Of a stretch of DNA of 64,000 nt, positions 44,801-52,789 are shown piece by piece. Numbering within the stretch: the stretch's first letter is position 1; every line of letters begins with the position of its first letter. Under the pieces are notes generated by a model, which ran no database searches, had not been told where the DNA came from, and saw only the letters and a list, made by a program, of their open reading frames with translations. Source of the DNA: Lachnospira multipara ATCC 19207 (lineage in GTDB: Bacteria > Bacillota > Clostridia > Lachnospirales > Lachnospiraceae); assembly GCF_000424105.1 (NCBI RefSeq), contig NZ_AUJG01000012.1:23489-87488 (forward strand), read 5' to 3'. The position numbers and the translations under genes are program-made.

Positions 44801-45434
44801 GCTAGCTCTAGAGTTTGAAAAGGAAGTCCTTGGTGTATATGTTAGTGGACATCCTCTTGAAGAATACGAAGGTATGTGGAAAAAGCACATTTCTGCAAGA
44901 ACTCTTGATTTCGAGCTTGATGAGGAAAGCGGAGAAACAAAGGTTACTGATGGTACAAGACAGACTATTGGTGGCATGATTGTTAATAGAAATATCAAGA
45001 CTACTAAGAATGGTCAGCTAATGGCCTTCCTTACAATCGAGGATTTAGTAGGAACTGTGGAAGTTGTAGTATTCCCAAGAGATTTTGCAAACAATAGAGC
45101 AGTTATTGAGAATTCAGACAAAGTCTTTATTACAGGTAAGGTTCAGGCAAATGTAGACGAGAACGGAAAGCTTATTTGTGAAAAGGTAATTAGCTTTGAT
45201 AGCGTACCAAGAAAGCTATGGATTCGTTTTGCTGACCTTAATGAATACGAAGGGGTTAAAGATGCTCTCGTTAATAAATTAAGAAATAAGCCTGGAAAAG
45301 ATTCAGTAATTATCTACTGTAGTGCAGAAAAAAAGAAGCTTAGCCTAGACAATAACCTTAAAATAGGCGTAGATTCTGAGCTCATAAAAGACCTTAGAAA
45401 GCAGTACGGACCTAAGAATGTTGAGACCACTTAA
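41898..45434 (+). CDS. dnaE: DNA polymerase III subunit alpha (DnaE)
   Basis: Replicative DNA polymerase of the C family, 1178 aa. PHP domain at the start (HLHVHTEYSLLDG), palm with catalytic Asp residues in MPDIDVDF (about 430), the family blocks GPGRGSAAGS and YRPGPMDFIPQYI, helix-hairpin-helix region and an OB-fold near 1010-1090 (TIGGMIVNRNI). DnaE1-type layout (PHP first, OB at the C-terminal side), distinct from PolC. Start at ATG 41898 because the PHP domain begins there; a start at 41841 has no support. Ribosome binding site AAGAAGGG. Confidence 0.95.
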   Translation: MDFTHLHVHTEYSLLDGSCKIKELVARAKELGMDSLAITDHGVMYGVIDFYKACKEADIKPVLGCEVYVAPGSRFDKGQGTSEDKYNHLVLLAETNEGYNNLMKIVSRGFTEGFYYKPRVDKELLRQYSKGIIALSACLAGEIPKYLKRGMYDQAKDVALEYEDIFGKGNFFLELQDHGIAEQQLVNPQLLRMSKETGIELVCTNDTHYIKAEDAEAHDILLCIQTGKKVADEDRMRYEGGQYYLKTKEEMADLFKYAPEALTNTHKIAMRCNVDIEFGVTKLPHFDVPEGYTSWTYLNYLCYSGLKKRYPEQCKDLSVEDFVKKAEEEAVEDRKDVVIKVAEDTNNIFQRLAYELSVIYSMGYVDYFLIVWDYINYAKTHNIPVGPGRGSAAGSIVSYCMGITDLDPIHYSLIFERFLNPERVSMPDIDVDFCYEHRQDVIDYVVEKYGKDCVSQIVTFGTMAARAVIKDVGRVMDLPYAMVDNIAKMVPREIGITIDKAIKGNPDLRQMYETDATVKELIDKSKKLEGLPRHASMHAAGVLISGKPVEEYVPLSVGSDGAVVAQFVMTTLEELGLLKMDFLGLRTLTVIKDAADLVREKNPDFDIDKIDYSDKGVFEAIGTGKCDGIFQLESAGMKSFMKELKPQNIEDLIAGISLYRPGPMDFIPQYIEGKNNPDKVVYDCPQLEAILKPTYGCIVYQEQVMQIVRDLAGYSWGRSDLVRRAMSKKKAYVMEQERKNFIYGNEEEGVKGCIKNGISEEVAGKIYDEMIDFAKYAFNKSHAACYAVVSFQTAYLKTYYPVEFMAALMTSVIDRTDKVAEYIYASRQMGIDILAPSVNKSDMGFSVENGSIRFGLSAIKNLGRPTIMAILRDRQASGEFKSMQDFITRMCTDLNKRAVENFIKAGAFDEFYDNRNSMLTVYDKMLDSATKQSKDAMSGQMSLFDMVSDEDKTGYEIPMPKVADFNKELALEFEKEVLGVYVSGHPLEEYEGMWKKHISARTLDFELDEESGETKVTDGTRQTIGGMIVNRNIKTTKNGQLMAFLTIEDLVGTVEVVVFPRDFANNRAVIENSDKVFITGKVQANVDENGKLICEKVISFDSVPRKLWIRFADLNEYEGVKDALVNKLRNKPGKDSVIIYCSAEKKKLSLDNNLKIGVDSELIKDLRKQYGPKNVETT

Positions 45435-45629
45435 GATTATTAACTTTTGAGAAAAATGTATTAAAATATATACACAAATCTTTGTTAATGTGTTAACATA
45501 TAAGGGTAATGGACGTGAAATGGTTAGATTTTGTTGATAACTAATAATTATAAAAATTAAATTTTATAGGGTGTAGCGTTAGTTATAAATAGAGATTGAT
45601 ATTTTTTTAACCATTGGAAAGGGTGTTAT

Positions 45630-46604
45630 ATGGCAAAGGAAATTAAGACAATTGGTGTATTAACAAGTGGTGGCGATGCTCCAGGAATGAACGCTGCTAT
45701 TAGAGCGGTTGTAAGAACTGCTATCAACAAGGGGCTTAAGGTTAAGGGTATAGAAAAAGGCTATAATGGTCTTATTAATAATGAAATTGTAGACATGGAT
45801 AAACACAGCGTTTCTGATATTATTCAGAAGGGTGGTACAATCCTCTACACAGCTAGATGTCTAGAATTCATGACAGAAGAAGGTGTTCAGAAGGCTGTTG
45901 AGAACTGTAGAAAGGCTGGCATTGATGGCATGGTTGTCATTGGTGGTGACGGTTCTTTTAGAGGTGCTCAAAAGCTTGCAGCACATGGAATTAACACAAT
46001 CGGTGTTCCAGGTACAATCGATCTTGATATTGCATGTACAGAATATACAATCGGTTTCGATACAGCTGTTAACACAGCTATGGAAGCTATCGATAAGATT
46101 CGTGATACATCTACATCACATGAGCGTTGTTCTATTATCGAAGTTATGGGACGTAACGCAGGTTATATCGCACTTTGGTGTGGTATTGCCAACGGTGCTG
46201 AAGATATCTTACTTCCAGAAAGATATGACTGTGATGAGCAGGCTATTATTAACCACATCATCGAAGGTCGTAAGAAGGGTAAGAAGCATCACTTAATTAT
46301 TAATGCTGAAGGTATCGGTCATTCAACTGGTATGGCAAGAAGAATTGAAGCTGCAACAGGTATTGAAACAAGAGCAACAATCCTTGGTTACATGCAGCGT
46401 GGTGGTTCTCCAACATGTAAGGATAGAATGTATGCTTCAATCATGGGTTCATATGCTGTTGATCTTCTTAACGAAGGAAAGTCTAACAGATTAGTAGCTT
46501 ATAAGAACGGTGCATTTATTGATTATGATATCGATGAAGCATTAGCTATGAAGAAGGACATCAACGAATATGAATTTGATGTAAGTAACTTACTTTCAAG
46601 ATAA
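45630..46604 (+). CDS. pfkA: 6-phosphofructokinase (ATP-type)
   Basis: Phosphorylates fructose 6-phosphate in glycolysis. 324 aa, normal length. GGDGS (about 107-111) with Gly and PGTID with Gly before TID both indicate ATP rather than pyrophosphate use. The catalytic loop reads TIDLDIA: Asp131 is kept but the usual Asn of TIDND is Leu132. This appears to be a lineage variant. Sugar-binding MGRNAGYIAL and the effector-side residues look typical. Start ATG behind GAAAGGG; a 195-bp leader with GTTAA repeats precedes it. Confidence 0.93.
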   Translation: MAKEIKTIGVLTSGGDAPGMNAAIRAVVRTAINKGLKVKGIEKGYNGLINNEIVDMDKHSVSDIIQKGGTILYTARCLEFMTEEGVQKAVENCRKAGIDGMVVIGGDGSFRGAQKLAAHGINTIGVPGTIDLDIACTEYTIGFDTAVNTAMEAIDKIRDTSTSHERCSIIEVMGRNAGYIALWCGIANGAEDILLPERYDCDEQAIINHIIEGRKKGKKHHLIINAEGIGHSTGMARRIEAATGIETRATILGYMQRGGSPTCKDRMYASIMGSYAVDLLNEGKSNRLVAYKNGAFIDYDIDEALAMKKDINEYEFDVSNLLSR

Positions 46605-46665
46605 TTTTAGCTAATAAGAAAAACATATATAATATAGAAGAAACTCTATTAAGATGTTATACTAG

Positions 46666-46688
46666 ACGGTGTCGCAATGCGGCACCGT
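46666..46688 (+). terminator. Terminator of pfkA
   Basis: ACGGTGTCGC/GCGGCACCGT stem with an AAT loop and seven following T. Confidence 0.9.
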
Positions 46689-46694
46689 TTTTTT

Positions 46695-46763
46695 AAACGC
46701 AGTAAAATTTTTCGTATAATTTGCCCCCATTAGGTACTGATAATGGGCAAAAAAACTGCGTTT
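46695..46763 (+). promoter_or_regulatory. Nested hairpin ahead of the methyltransferase gene
   Basis: AAACGCAGT pairs with ACTGCGTTT across an inner TTTGCCC/GGGCAAA stem. A TATAAT (46715-46720) lies in the left inner segment. It may be a leader structure or second terminator; the last stem is followed by only TGTG. Confidence 0.4.
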
Positions 46764-46797
46764 TGTGTAAGAAGTATTAAAAAAATAGGAGGTTCCT

Positions 46798-47613
46798 ATG
46801 ATTACAAGTACAAGTAATAATCAAGTTAAACATATTATCAATTTAAATAAGAAGGCAAAGGAGAGAAAATCCTCTAAAGAATTTGTTGTAGAAGGAATTC
46901 GAATGGTGAAAGAAGCTCCAAAGGAAAGAATAGTAAAAGTATATATCTCAGAGAATTATTATAAGGATAATGAAAAGTTAATTCTAGATTTAATAAACAA
47001 TGATAAGCTAGAAATCGTAGATAATACCGTATTTTGCAAGATGTCAGACACTCAGACACCTCAGGGCATAATGGCAGTAGTAGCTATGGAAAATAAGAGC
47101 TTGGAAGATATAGTATCAGTAAAGAATACTAATAAAGATTTAAGTGATAATAAAATTAAAGCACCTCTTCTTATTTGTCTTGAAAATTTACAGGACCCAG
47201 GAAATCTTGGAACCATAATTAGAATGGCAGAAGGAGCAGGTGCAACCGGTGTAATAATGAGCTCTAACACCGTGGATGTCTACAATCCAAAGACTATTAG
47301 ATCCACAATGGGTTCCCTTTATCGTGTGCCTTTTGTTTATGTGGAAGATTTTTATGAAACAATTTCAAAGCTAAGGGATTTAGGTATCAATACCTATGCA
47401 GCTCATCTTAAGGGGGAAAATGTTTACACAGGCCCAGATTTTACAAAGCCTACAGCTTTTTTAATTGGCAATGAGGGTAACGGACTTACAGATAAGGCTA
47501 GTGCCTTAGCAAGTTCCCTTATAAAGATTCCAATGGAAGGTGAAGTTGAGTCATTAAATGCAGCGATTGCTACAACAATTCTTAGCTATGAAGCATTAAG
47601 ACAAAGATTATAA
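46798..47613 (+). CDS. TrmH/SpoU family RNA 2'-O-methyltransferase
   Basis: 271 aa SAM-dependent methyltransferase with the trefoil-knot signature: LENLQDPGNLGTIIRMAEGA (about 127-146), FLIGNEGNGL (about 222), IPMEGEVESLNAAIA (about 242). An N-terminal substrate-binding domain (about 1-100) precedes it. It methylates a ribose in rRNA or tRNA; RlmB-like 23S G2251 is one option, the exact site is not readable. Start ATG behind AGGAGG. Confidence 0.85.
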   Translation: MITSTSNNQVKHIINLNKKAKERKSSKEFVVEGIRMVKEAPKERIVKVYISENYYKDNEKLILDLINNDKLEIVDNTVFCKMSDTQTPQGIMAVVAMENKSLEDIVSVKNTNKDLSDNKIKAPLLICLENLQDPGNLGTIIRMAEGAGATGVIMSSNTVDVYNPKTIRSTMGSLYRVPFVYVEDFYETISKLRDLGINTYAAHLKGENVYTGPDFTKPTAFLIGNEGNGLTDKASALASSLIKIPMEGEVESLNAAIATTILSYEALRQRL

Positions 47614-47686
47614 AAATTTAAATTGCTAATTATAAAATATCATGAAAAATAATTGGTTAAAAAATAAATTGTCAACCAAAAGTATA

Positions 47687-47745
47687 GCGGTTTTGTGTCC
47701 CATTTTGGAAACTAAAAAATTCCAATATGGCGCAAAGCCGCTTTT
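47687..47745 (+). terminator. Terminator
   Basis: Long stem AGCGGTTTTG..CCATTTTGGAA with TTCCAATATGG..CAAAGCCGCT, followed by six T. A smaller dyad TTGGTT/AACCAA precedes it at 47653-47678. Confidence 0.85.
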
Positions 47746-47755
47746 TTACTGAACT

Positions 47756-47825
47756 TGTAACATATTTGACAAAATAATGTAATTTTGGTAACATATCCCG
47801 TAACAAAATGTAACAATTATGTAAC
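47756..47825 (+). promoter_or_regulatory. Promoter with TGTAAC half-site array and WalR-like box
   Basis: Promoter -35 TTGACA (47766-47771), 17 bp, -10 TAACAT (47789-47794). Around it are six TGTAAC-like half sites, starting at 47756, 47778, 47787, 47799, 47809 and 47820. The last two form an exact TGTAAC-N5-TGTAAC (47809-47825), matching the WalR consensus TGTWAH-N5-TGTWAH. Spacings of 9-12 bp between the last five are close to one helical turn. Confidence 0.5.
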
Positions 47826-47868
47826 ATTTTTGCTAAGGTGTAAAAAACGCCGGAAAGGGAAATACTTT

Positions 47869-48882
47869 ATGAGACTTAGAAGTACCAAGGCTGCTTGTTA
47901 CTTAGGCGCAGTAATGGTTGTTGCTTTAACACCGTTAGTACCTGTAATAGCAGATGCTGGAACTGCCTATGAACAAAAAAGTGCAATTACTGAAACCGTG
48001 GTTAAGACCGCATCATATTCAGCTAACACTAGCGAAGAAGTAGAAACTGGATATGAGACAGAGCAGAACTCTTTTTATAACAGAGCTCTTGCTATTACAA
48101 GTCCTTACTTAGATGTCTATAGTGAGGCCAATGCAGATTCAGACTTAGTCGGAAGACTATACGAGAACACTGCAGTTGATACAGAAGAAGTATCAGATGG
48201 ATGGACATTGATCTCATCTGGTAACGTAAAGGGTTTTGTTCAGACCCAATATTTATTGTTCGGCGATGAGGCCGAAGCAATAGCATCGGAGCTTGATGAA
48301 TCACAGATTCTCACAGCTTACACAGTAGAAGAAGCTGAAGCTAAGGAAGCGCAGGAAGCAGCCGAGGCAGAGGCAGCAAGAAAGGCTGCAGAAGAGGCAG
48401 AAGCCGCAAAGAAAGCAGCAGAAGAGGCAGAGGCTGCAAGAAAAGCAGCAATTATAGCGAATACAATTGACGGAACTAGTTTTACTTATAACCCAACAAT
48501 AACATTATCTGATGATGAAATTTGGATATTGGCATGTATAGTTGATTGGGAAGCAGGAACAGAAAGCTATGAAGGAAAGCTTGCAGTAGCTAACGTAGTT
48601 TTAAATAGACTTCGTTCAGGTTACTGGGGCAGCACAATTCAGAGTGTTGTTTATGCAAGATCACAATTTTCAGGAGTTTCTAATGGATCAGGAAGTGCTT
48701 CAACAGCATTTTCAAACAGATTATCTACTGGACCTTATTATTCAGACTGTATGACAGCAGCTTTAGCAGCTATCTCAGGAACTAATAACATCGGTAGTTA
48801 TACATCCTTTAGAACAGTATCTAGTGCGAACTTAAGTTCAATTTCGGATTATGTGATTATCGGAAATCACGTTTTTTACTAG
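47869..48882 (+). CDS. Secreted SleB-like cell wall hydrolase with SH3 domain
   Basis: 337 aa. Signal peptide (about 1-31, cleavage near IADAG). SH3b-like domain (about 65-125: YLDVYSEANADSDLVGRLYE onward). An Ala/Glu/Lys-rich coiled coil (about 150-192) has near-identical AAEEAEAAKKAAEEAEAA units. A C-terminal Hydrolase_2/SleB domain (about 205-337) starts WILACIVDWEAGTESYEGK, with its Glu in the expected catalytic place. It cleaves or remodels peptidoglycan outside the cell. Start ATG 47869 follows GGAAAGGG; an upstream start at 47785 would spoil the signal peptide. Confidence 0.85.
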   Translation: MRLRSTKAACYLGAVMVVALTPLVPVIADAGTAYEQKSAITETVVKTASYSANTSEEVETGYETEQNSFYNRALAITSPYLDVYSEANADSDLVGRLYENTAVDTEEVSDGWTLISSGNVKGFVQTQYLLFGDEAEAIASELDESQILTAYTVEEAEAKEAQEAAEAEAARKAAEEAEAAKKAAEEAEAARKAAIIANTIDGTSFTYNPTITLSDDEIWILACIVDWEAGTESYEGKLAVANVVLNRLRSGYWGSTIQSVVYARSQFSGVSNGSGSASTAFSNRLSTGPYYSDCMTAALAAISGTNNIGSYTSFRTVSSANLSSISDYVIIGNHVFY

Positions 48883-48892
48883 ATATAACATG

Positions 48893-48929
48893 GAGCTATG
48901 AAGACTAAGGTTTTCATAGCTCTTTTTTT
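48893..48929 (+). terminator. Terminator
   Basis: Perfect 10-bp stem GAGCTATGAA/TTCATAGCTC followed by seven T. Confidence 0.92.
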
Positions 48930-48956
48930 GCATAAATTTATGAATTGGGTTATAAT
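48928..48956 (+). promoter_or_regulatory. Promoter of argF
   Basis: -35 TTGCAT, 17-bp spacer, -10 TATAAT, starting inside the T-run of the preceding terminator. No clear ArgR box was found. Confidence 0.6.
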
Positions 48957-49033
48957 TGTGTAATCTTTATAGGTGTGATTGGATTTGCCTTTAGAGACAA
49001 GTAGTAAGTGTAAATTTGATGGAGGATTGGTTT

Positions 49034-50032
49034 ATGAATTTAAAAGGACGCGATTTTTTAACCCTCAAAGATTTTAGTGCGGAGGAGATTTTATATTTAA
49101 TAGATCTTGCAGCAAAGCTTAAGGACATGAAGAAGAAGGGCATTGTTGACCAGCCACTTCTTGGTAAGAATGTTGCATTGATTTTTGAGAAGACTAGTAC
49201 TAGAACTCGCTGCTCGTTTGAAGTAGCTGCCCACGATTTAGGAATGGGAACAACTTACCTTGATCCAACAGGATCTCAGATTGGTAAGAAGGAAAGTATT
49301 GCAGATACAGCAAGAGTGCTTTCATCCATGTATGAAGGTATCGAATATAGAGGTTACGGTCAGGAGATAGTTGAGGCTTTAGCTGAATTTTCTGACGTGC
49401 CAGTTTGGAATGGTTTAACAAACGAATATCATCCAACACAGATGCTAGCTGATATGTTAACAGTTAAGGAGCAGCTTGGAAGATTAAAGGGCGTTAAATT
49501 TGTTTATATGGGTGATGCTCGTTACAACATGGGCAATTCCCTTATGATAGTTTGTGCAAAGCTTGGATTTCACTACGTTGCTTGCACTAACAAGGACTAT
49601 TTCCCTAATGCCGAGCTTGTGGCACAGTGCGAAGCTTGGGCTAAGGAAAGCGGCGGTTCTGTAACTCTTACAGAGTCAGTAGCTGAGGCAACAAAGGATG
49701 CTAACGTTCTCTACACTGATGTTTGGGTTTCAATGGGCGAGCCTGATGAAGTTTGGGAAGAGAGAATCAAGGCCTTAAAGCCATATCAGGTGAATAAGGA
49801 GGCCTTTGCAAATGCAGCATCTGACGCAATCTTTATGCATTGTCTTCCAGCCTTCCACGATCTTAAGACAAAGATTGGCAAGGAAATCCATGATAAGTTC
49901 GGCCTTGATGAGATGGAAGTTACTGACGAAGTATTTGAGTCAGAAAAGTCAGTGGTATTTGCTGAAGCAGAGAATCGTATGCACACAATCAAAGCTGTTA
50001 TGGCAGCAACACTTGGTGCTTACGCAGATTAA
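49034..50032 (+). CDS. argF: Ornithine carbamoyltransferase
   Basis: Forms citrulline from ornithine and carbamoyl phosphate. 332 aa from ATG 49034 (GGAGG 8 bp upstream; an in-frame start at 49016 lies before that site). Carbamoyl-phosphate motif STRTR in [14 protein letters not shown] (about 53-66) and ornithine motif HCLPAFHD (about 270) are intact; catalytic Cys is in the latter. No other arg gene is adjacent, so anabolic argF versus catabolic arcB cannot be decided from context. Confidence 0.92.
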   Translation: MNLKGRDFLTLKDFSAEEILYLIDLAAKLKDMKKKGIVDQPLLGKNVALIFEKTSTRTRCSFEVAAHDLGMGTTYLDPTGSQIGKKESIADTARVLSSMYEGIEYRGYGQEIVEALAEFSDVPVWNGLTNEYHPTQMLADMLTVKEQLGRLKGVKFVYMGDARYNMGNSLMIVCAKLGFHYVACTNKDYFPNAELVAQCEAWAKESGGSVTLTESVAEATKDANVLYTDVWVSMGEPDEVWEERIKALKPYQVNKEAFANAASDAIFMHCLPAFHDLKTKIGKEIHDKFGLDEMEVTDEVFESEKSVVFAEAENRMHTIKAVMAATLGAYAD

Positions 50033-50096
50033 TTGAGTTAGATACATTTTCAAAAATAAAAGAAAAAGACTAGTAACAATAGCCTAAGGAGGAAAG

Positions 50097-50381
50097 ATGC
50101 AATTTACAACAACAGGTTCTTATGCAAGAACCAAGCAATTTATTGACTATCTAAATATTATTTTGACAGTAGCGGTATGTGTTATATTTATTGCCATTGT
50201 TTTTCTTAGAGGTAGAAGTGGGGTGCTTTTCCCAATTGAGTTTCTTCTAGGGGCTATTGTTAATGGCAGCAATGCAGTAAAGAAATACGTTACTTATGAA
50301 CCAGTAAAAGGCGGCATACTTACAGGTGTGGCTGTGGTATTATTAATTCTTTGTATTTTGACATGGAGAGCAATAGCTTAA
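50097..50381 (+). CDS. Small membrane protein
   Basis: 94 aa, three hydrophobic segments (about 18-38, 42-60, 72-92). Not recognised. Start ATG behind AAGGAGG. Its stop overlaps the birA start by one base (TAATG), so the two are translationally coupled and transcribed together. ATACATTTTCAAAA occurs upstream at 50042. Confidence 0.65.
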   Translation: MQFTTTGSYARTKQFIDYLNIILTVAVCVIFIAIVFLRGRSGVLFPIEFLLGAIVNGSNAVKKYVTYEPVKGGILTGVAVVLLILCILTWRAIA

Positions 50382-51367
50382 TGACTAAGAAAGATGTGCT
50401 AAGAGTTTTAAAGGCAGATGATTCATATGTTTCAGGACAGGCACTTTGTGAAAGCCTTGGGGTTTCTAGAACGGCAGTGTGGAAGCAGATGAATCAGCTA
50501 AAAACTGAAGGATATGATATTGAATCTGTAAGCAATAAGGGTTATCATATTAATTCAGCGCCAGATATTTTAACAGACTATGAGATTGAAAGTGAGCCTA
50601 TGTTTAAAGAGGGCTTTGTAGATGAAGTGGTTTTCTTTGAGGAGATTGATTCTACTAACAACGAAGCTAAGAGACAAGGCGATACAATTAGGGATAAGGC
50701 TAAATTACTTATTTGCGAAAGTCAGACGGGAGGTCGTGGCAGACGAGGTAGAAACTGGGTTTCACCTAGTGGGTCTGGAATTTGGATGTCGCTTTTATTC
50801 AAACCAGACATTACACCTGCAAGTGCTTCAATGCTAACAATTGTAACAGCTATGGCAGTTAAGGCAGCTATTACAGATGTCTTGCCAAAGGCAGATTGTA
50901 TGATTAAATGGCCGAACGATATTGTATTAAATGGCAAGAAGATTTGCGGTATTCTAACGGAGATGAGTGCTGAGTTAGAATATATCCACTATGTGGTAAT
51001 AGGTGTTGGACTTAATGTTAATACTCTTGATTTCCCAGAGGAGTTAAGCGATATAGCAAGTTCAATACTTAAAGAGACTGGCGTCAAGATTAAGAGAAGT
51101 GAATTGGTCGTTGCATTTTTAAAAGAATTCAATTACTTCTACAAAAAGTTTATGAAAGAAAAGGACCTTTCATCTTTGGTGACTGAATATGACGCTATGT
51201 TAATAAACAAGGGAAGAGAAGTTGTGACATCTGGCGAGCTTGCTATTAGCGGCACTGCCGTTGGCATAAATTCAATGGGGGAATTAATAATAAAATTAAA
51301 GGACGGCGACCTTAAGGTTATTAGAGCCGGAGAGGTGTCGGTAAGAGGTTTATACGGTTATGTTTGA
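50381..51367 (+). CDS. birA: Biotin-protein ligase / biotin operon repressor
   Basis: 328 aa. N-terminal helix-turn-helix (about 1-60: SGQALCESLGVSRTAVWKQM), so a bifunctional BirA. Ligase core with GGRGRRGRNWVSP (about 113-126, biotinyl-AMP loop) and KWPNDIVLNGKKICGIL (about 180). C-terminal SH3-like domain at about 275-328. It attaches biotin to carboxylase carrier proteins and represses biotin genes. First gene of a tight run: the next gene overlaps by 8 bp. Confidence 0.92.
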   Translation: MTKKDVLRVLKADDSYVSGQALCESLGVSRTAVWKQMNQLKTEGYDIESVSNKGYHINSAPDILTDYEIESEPMFKEGFVDEVVFFEEIDSTNNEAKRQGDTIRDKAKLLICESQTGGRGRRGRNWVSPSGSGIWMSLLFKPDITPASASMLTIVTAMAVKAAITDVLPKADCMIKWPNDIVLNGKKICGILTEMSAELEYIHYVVIGVGLNVNTLDFPEELSDIASSILKETGVKIKRSELVVAFLKEFNYFYKKFMKEKDLSSLVTEYDAMLINKGREVVTSGELAISGTAVGINSMGELIIKLKDGDLKVIRAGEVSVRGLYGYV

Positions 51368-51686
51368 TGAGAATATTGTTTTATGTGTTTCAAATTCATA
51401 TGATAAAAAATATTATTTTAACCCTGAATTTGACAAACTTCCTGACGATGTTAAGGATGATTTAAAGATTATGTGCGTGCTTTTCACTGAAGAGGTCGGT
51501 GGAATTTTAAGCATGGAATTTGATGAAGAGGGTAACCTTCTTTTTAAGTCACAAGCTGACGAAGGTGACCTTTTATACGATGATATTGCCTGTGGAATGC
51601 TAGTTAACAGAGCTCAAAAGGAGAAGGCTGAGTTATTAGAGTCCCTTGAGATGTTTTACAAGGTGTTCTTCTTAGGTGAGGTTTAA
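51360..51686 (+). CDS. Conserved unknown acidic protein
   Basis: 108 aa, acidic, no membrane helix. Opening strand ENIVLCVSNSYDKKYYFN and a C-terminal helix with RAQKEKAELLESLEMFYK. It resembles an uncharacterised Lachnospiraceae family (possibly DUF6145, from memory). It overlaps birA by 8 bp and dusB begins 1 bp after its stop, so it belongs to one operon. Real by its tight fit and coding pattern; function unknown. Confidence 0.7.
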   Translation: MFDENIVLCVSNSYDKKYYFNPEFDKLPDDVKDDLKIMCVLFTEEVGGILSMEFDEEGNLLFKSQADEGDLLYDDIACGMLVNRAQKEKAELLESLEMFYKVFFLGEV

Positions 51687-51687
51687 G

Positions 51688-52659
51688 ATGTTAATAGGCA
51701 ATGTAAAAATCGATACAAATGTGGCTCTTGCGCCAATGGCAGGTGTTACAGATTTGCCTTACAGACTTCTAAGTAAGGAGATGGGCTGTGGCTATCTTGT
51801 AACTGAGATGGTGAGCGCGAAAGCTATTTTATATAATAATAAAAATACAGATGAGCTGATGGTTATGGACAAGAGTGAGCATCCTATTGCAATTCAGCTT
51901 TTTGGCTCAGACCCGGATATTATGGCGGAGATGAGTTTGAAAATTGCAGAGGAGAAAAAGCCTGACATTATTGATGTGAATATGGGCTGTCCAGTACCAA
52001 AGGTAGTTAATAACGGTGAGGGTTCATCCATTATGAAAAATCCTAAGCTTGTAGAGGAGATTGTTACAGCAATGGCTAAGAAATGTCCGATTCCTGTGAC
52101 TTTCAAAATCAGAACAGGCTTTGATGATACTTGTATCAATGCCCCAGAAATTGCCCACATCATTGAAGAGTGTGGGGGTGCAGCTGTAGCAGTTCATGGT
52201 AGAACTAGAGCTCAGTACTATTCCGGCAAGGCAGATTGGAACGTTATTAAGGCGGTTAAGGATAGAGTGTCCATTCCTGTTTGGGGAAATGGAGACGTGG
52301 TATCTGGGCCAAGTGCTAAGAAAATGCTTGAAGAGACTGGTTGTGATGGTGTAATGATTGGTAGAGCAGCAAGAGGTAATCCTTGGATTTTTAAAGAGAT
52401 AAAGACTTATCTTGAGACGGGTGAGATAATCCCTAAGCCAAGTTATGATGAAATCTGCGATATGATAATTAAACATGCCACAAGTCTGTGCGAGTACAAG
52501 GGCGAGTTTACAGGAATTAGAGAGATGCGTAAACATTTTGCCTGGTATACAGCTGGAATTAAGCATGCAGCGTACTTAAGAAATGAGGCTAATCATGTGA
52601 CTAGTCTTGATGCAATGGTTGAACTTGTAGAGAAAATGAGAAAAGAGATAATTGCTTAA
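51688..52659 (+). CDS. dusB: tRNA-dihydrouridine synthase (DusB type)
   Basis: FMN enzyme reducing uridines in the tRNA D-loop. 323 aa from ATG 51688 (GGTGAGG upstream). Blocks: APMAGVTDLPYRLL (about 14), catalytic Cys in NMGCPVPKV (about 97), HGRTRAQYYSGKADW, GNGDV and GRAARGNPWIF. Last gene of the small protein-birA-unknown-dusB run. Dus subtype is assigned by general similarity only. Confidence 0.92.
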   Translation: MLIGNVKIDTNVALAPMAGVTDLPYRLLSKEMGCGYLVTEMVSAKAILYNNKNTDELMVMDKSEHPIAIQLFGSDPDIMAEMSLKIAEEKKPDIIDVNMGCPVPKVVNNGEGSSIMKNPKLVEEIVTAMAKKCPIPVTFKIRTGFDDTCINAPEIAHIIEECGGAAVAVHGRTRAQYYSGKADWNVIKAVKDRVSIPVWGNGDVVSGPSAKKMLEETGCDGVMIGRAARGNPWIFKEIKTYLETGEIIPKPSYDEICDMIIKHATSLCEYKGEFTGIREMRKHFAWYTAGIKHAAYLRNEANHVTSLDAMVELVEKMRKEIIA

Positions 52660-52699
52660 TCCTAAAGATGGCAATAAAGCTAGGCTATAAGCTATAAGA

Positions 52700-52728
52700 T
52701 TGACAATGAGAATGGCATAGTTTATAAT
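52700..52728 (+). promoter_or_regulatory. Consensus promoter of greA
   Basis: -35 TTGACA, 17-bp spacer, -10 TATAAT: a perfect sigma-A consensus, about 55 bp before the greA ATG. Confidence 0.8.
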
Positions 52729-52789
52729 GTTGTGACGAGCTTTGGGATAGGAGCCAATAAATATTTTGTTATTACGAAAGGTGAGAACT

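Noticed and set aside
47785..47868. Longer N-terminus of the SleB-like hydrolase
   Set aside because: It would translate the TGTAAC array and promoter region, lacks a ribosome binding site and hides a good signal peptide starting at 47869.
48340..48450. Tandem DNA repeat inside the hydrolase gene
   Set aside because: The repeated GCAGAAGAGGCAGA words encode the Ala/Glu coiled coil and are explained by protein composition.
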